Shown here: piece after piece, positions 61,468-64,000 of the stretch
Layout of the letters: each line of letters starts with the position of its first letter
Position numbering within the stretch: position 1 is the first letter of the stretch
Assembly: GCA_963828555.1 (NCBI GenBank)
Contig: CAWHEL010000002.1
Span: 1,364,001 to 1,428,000 of the forward strand
Reading direction: 5' to 3'
Source of the DNA: JADJPO01 sp963828555
GTDB lineage: Bacteria > Actinomycetota > Actinomycetes > Actinomycetales > Kineosporiaceae
Length of the DNA stretch: 64,000 nt
Notes under the pieces: model-generated
Database searches by the model: none
What the model saw: the letters and a program-made list of their open reading frames with translations, nothing else
Told to the model about the DNA's origin: nothing
Made by a program: the position numbers and the translations under genes

Positions 61468-62206
61468 TCACACTGTGTGCGGCAATGCCCAGTCAATGGT
61501 CGGCCCGGCAGGGATGATCCGGGACGGGTTCAGCCGCGGATGGGTCGTGTAGTAGTGGCGCTTGATCTGATCGAAACGGATCGTGCTGCCAAAACCCTTG
61601 TGCTGGAACAGGTCTCGCGCATACTGCCACAGGTTCGGATAGTCGATCAAGCGGCGCAGGTTGGTCCTGAAGTGGATCACGACCACGTCGAACCGGACCA
61701 GCGTCACCCAGAGCCGCATGTCCGACTCGGCGATCTTCTCGCCGAACAGGTAGCAACGGTCGGCGAGCCGGCGTTCGAGCTCGTCGAGCATGCCGAACAG
61801 GGTCGGACCACTGGGTGAACGCGATGGCCAGGTCGAGGGTGATGTCGGGGAAGTTGTTGCTCACGATGCGATCGGTCTGCCGGTCCCAGAGCACGGGCAC
61901 CGAGGTGTGCCCGTCGTAGCCCGGCTCGGTCTTCTCGTAGGCCTCGCCGAGCAGGGCAAATCCGTTCACGGGGTCGGGGCCGAAGCCGTCACCCTCGCGG
62001 AACGCCCAGCTACCCCCGTCGCGCACCGGGTCGACAGCCGACAGGCTGACCACGTCACGCAGCCCGGTCAGCTCGCGCACGATCACGGCCCGATGTGCGC
62101 AGGGGCAGGCCCAGGAGATGTAGAGGTGGTAGAGCCCGGCTGCGGCAGCGAAGCCGCTGTTGCCGTCGGCCGTGATCCGGCCCTGGAAGGGGTACCTGGG
62201 CCGCAC
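61468..62206 (-). pseudogene. Xi-class glutathionyl/mycothiol-hydroquinone reductase (YqjG/ECM4), internal deletion and frameshift
   Basis: The N-terminal part is clear: RPRYPFQGRITADGNSGF, ISWACPCAHRAVIVRELTG with the catalytic Cys-Pro, and SNNFPDITLDLAIAFTQWSD. The C-terminal part is also clear, in another frame: MLDELERRLADRCYLFGEKI and LNPSRIIPAGP. They join at about 61795, directly after QWSD. The 50 or so residues that family members have between these blocks (the region with LYP and NNGVY motifs) are missing. So about 150 bases plus a frame were lost. The start is the GTG at 62206. Two copies of palindromic element B flank it. Confidence 0.83.
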
Positions 62207-62397
62207 GAACCCGTGGGACGACGGCGGGCGGGCGAATCCCGGCTGACCGGGGGCTGCCGATCAACCGTGTCGTGGCCCGACTATCCCAGCCGGCGATCCG
62301 CTCAGCGCGCGCAGTACAAGCCGCTGGTGATCATCCAGAGTTCGGTCACGCGCCGCGCACAACCCCGCCGAACTGAGCGGCATCGCACCCGTCGCGA

Positions 62398-62454
62398 GTG
62401 GGCACGGCGTGACGTTGCACCCGCCGGACGGGCACAGCGTCACGCCGTGCCCGC
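62398..62454. repeat. Palindromic element family B, copy 2 (inverted relative to copy 1)
   Basis: GTGGGCACGGCGTGACGTTG and its partner CAGCGTCACGCCGTGCCCGC. Taken in reverse complement, copy 1 matches this one with three mismatches, and the similarity continues into the outer flanks (CCCTTTGCGGGC-like). It is downstream of the patatin-like gene end. The region 62207-62397 has no gene. Confidence 0.92.
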
Positions 62455-62468
62455 AAAGGGATGGGGGG

Positions 62469-64000
62469 CTACTCGACGGGGGAGATGCGTAGGTCCGGGT
62501 CGACGGGGGGAGCGCCGTAGTCGGTGTCCCAGTCCAGGACGCCGCCGGCGGACAGGGCGCGTAGGTGGGTGACGGCGGCGGCGGCGTCCGGCCAGGCGGG
62601 GTCGGTGGTGCCGGGGGCGAGCGGCGGCGTGAACCAGGTGCTCAGCGCACCGGGCACCCGGTAGGAGGCGGCCAGGTCGCTGTACAGCGGCAGCCGGGCG
62701 CTGATGTCCAGGCTCAGTTCGCGGTACTCGCGCAGCGCCATCCGCAGCCGAATCCAGCGGTAGCGGTCGGTCTGGGTCTGCCCGGCCACGTCGCCGTCGC
62801 CGCCGGTGAAGCGTTCCCGCAGCGCCAGTCCCGCGTGGTAGCCGCGCAGGCCCAGTTCGAGGATGGCCGGCTGGGTCATGAACAGGTTGGCCCCGCCCTC
62901 GCCCTGCCCCTGGCGCACCACGGCGATCCGCCCCCGGAAGCCGGGCAGGTCGGACTGCATCGCATCGCGCCAGCCGAGGCCGGTCGAGAGCAGCGCGCTG
63001 GCGAAGCTGCCCACCCCCGACACCCGTCGCCACGAGCGGGCCCGCGGCGCGGCGTCCTGCTCGGGCACGGTGAGCCACTCGGCCAGGCGGTGGCCGGCCG
63101 AGGTGGCCGGCGCGGTCTGCACGTGGTCGAGGGTGAACCCGAACGTCGGCCAGCGCGGCAGCAGGGTGTCGAAGAAGTGGATCGGGAAGTTGCTGGTCAG
63201 CCCTCCGTCGGAGAACCACTGCACCCGGGGCACGAACACGGTCGGCGGCGGCGGGGGCGGCGCCAGCACCCGGCCGTAGGCGTCCTGCAGCGGGCCGGGC
63301 GACTCGACGTCCAGGGTATAGAGCGGCACCGCCCGCATCAGCCCGGGCAGCGACAGGCTCATCCGAACGGCGGCCGCGACCGGGAAGTCCCACGGGTCCG
63401 GCACCTCCTGCAGCACCTCTCCGTCGTGACGCGGGCAGGTCGACTCCCGCGCCTGCGCCGGCGAGGAGAGGATCATCTGGGTGACCACCCTCACCGGCAG
63501 CACGGCCGTCAAACACGTGCGGCAGAACAGGAATCGGCTCGCGCCCTCCCGTTCGGCGCGCTCGGCGGTGAGGAACGGCAGCGTGTACGGGCGGCTCTGC
63601 GAGGCGTTGGTGGTGACGATCGCGAGGTCGATCACGCGCAACTGGGCGTCGTCGGCCGCGCGGCGCAGCGTGTCCAGTTCCGGGGCGGACGGCGCGCCGA
63701 GCCGTCCCAGCCACAGCTCGCCGAACGTCAACGTGGGTCGCCCGCCACCCAGGTCGGACCCGGCCGTCGCGTCGGGTCCGGCAGGGATGCCGGCCAGGTC
63801 GTCGATACGATCGGCCAGCCAGGTGACCAGCGCCGGAACATCGCCCGCGGCCGGCACCCCGACCAGTCGGTCGAGCCGCGCCGACAGGCCGCGGGAGCCA
63901 GAACCCATGTCCGGCACAGCGATTCCGGGCACCAGGCCGTAATACTCGGGGTCGGCGCGCTCACTGAGAAAGGTGCGTAGCGCCAGCAGATAGGTGATTG
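62469..64000 (-). CDS. Patatin-like phospholipase, N-terminus outside window
   Basis: The frame continues past base 64000, so the N-terminus and presumably the G-x-S-x-G nucleophile are outside the window. The catalytic Asp is in VQWFSDGGLTSNFPIHFFD, the D-G-G motif of patatins. There is also a zinc-ribbon-like pair of cysteine pairs (FLFCRTCLTAV and a later CPRHDGEV), unusual for the family. More than 500 residues are present, so it is longer than simple patatins. It would hydrolyse acyl chains from membrane lipids. Confidence 0.8.
   Translation of the reverse strand, partial: ITYLLALRTFLSERADPEYYGLVPGIAVPDMGSGSRGLSARLDRLVGVPAAGDVPALVTWLADRIDDLAGIPAGPDATAGSDLGGGRPTLTFGELWLGRLGAPSAPELDTLRRAADDAQLRVIDLAIVTTNASQSRPYTLPFLTAERAEREGASRFLFCRTCLTAVLPVRVVTQMILSSPAQARESTCPRHDGEVLQEVPDPWDFPVAAAVRMSLSLPGLMRAVPLYTLDVESPGPLQDAYGRVLAPPPPPPTVFVPRVQWFSDGGLTSNFPIHFFDTLLPRWPTFGFTLDHVQTAPATSAGHRLAEWLTVPEQDAAPRARSWRRVSGVGSFASALLSTGLGWRDAMQSDLPGFRGRIAVVRQGQGEGGANLFMTQPAILELGLRGYHAGLALRERFTGGDGDVAGQTQTDRYRWIRLRMALREYRELSLDISARLPLYSDLAASYRVPGALSTWFTPPLAPGTTDPAWPDAAAAVTHLRALSAGGVLDWDTDYGAPPVDPDLRISPVE

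Overview
The window is about 70% G+C and reads as chromosomal DNA of an actinomycete (Actinomycetota). Supporting signs are the cvnABCD conservon, the bacterial proteasome activator Bpa, a DivIVA-like coiled-coil protein, MptB-like polyprenol-dependent glycosyltransferases, DUF742, DUF5926 and LtrA proteins, a Xi-class thiol transferase remnant and frequent GTG starts. I cannot fix the genus. No tRNA, rRNA, CRISPR array, insertion sequence or prophage was seen.

Layout. 1-6.2 kb: the end of an AAA ATPase, a PlsB-type acyltransferase, a DUF4143 ATPase with a probable leaderless start, OsmC, and an APC permease/GNAT pair. 6.3-15.7 kb is a damaged stretch: a frameshifted F420-type monooxygenase, an MMPL transporter cut off and joined to the C-terminal half of a TPR regulator, and the tails of a LuxR response regulator and an ABC permease abutting tail to tail. 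Among these sit an intact secreted beta-helix protein with a LacI-type operator, an ECF sigma factor coupled to a DNA alkyl-transferase, and LtrA. 15.8-21.8 kb: GNAT, TrkH, RDD, YceI, GlpQ, an anti-sigma-like ATPase and a SEC-C protein. 21.8-27.5 kb: envelope glycan genes. 28.0-29.9 kb: an XRE-TPR regulator divergent from a 41-residue exported-peptide gene, with a dyad operator between them and a strong terminator behind the peptide gene. 30-45.6 kb: lipid kinase, SerRS, two HAD phosphatases, a GH26-like membrane-anchored protein, DivIVA-like protein, Bpa, a PLP enzyme and a molybdopterin-type nucleotidyltransferase. 45.8-50.6 kb: the cvnABCD conservon. 50.7-56 kb: YjbQ, an NlpC/P60 hydrolase, then a cobalamin riboswitch in front of btuFCD-cbiZ. 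56-64 kb: ParA, alpha/beta hydrolase, FUSC-like membrane protein, a second alkyl-transferase, a flavoprotein, a broken Xi-class GST and a patatin-like protein that runs off the right edge.

Two matters stand out. First, the 28-30 kb locus has the layout of a peptide quorum-sensing cassette (RRNPP-like) and is the best candidate for an undescribed system. Second, the intergenic spaces carry at least three families of short, near-palindromic elements. One has five copies (2.4, 4.4, 14.1, 19.2 and 50.6 kb) with conserved arms and variable inner hairpins; another has two copies that flank the broken GST gene.

Caution on quality: at least six single-base frameshifts, most in short G or C runs, and three or four deletion-like junctions occur here. 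Either this genome is decaying locally or the assembly has uncorrected errors; the reads would decide.
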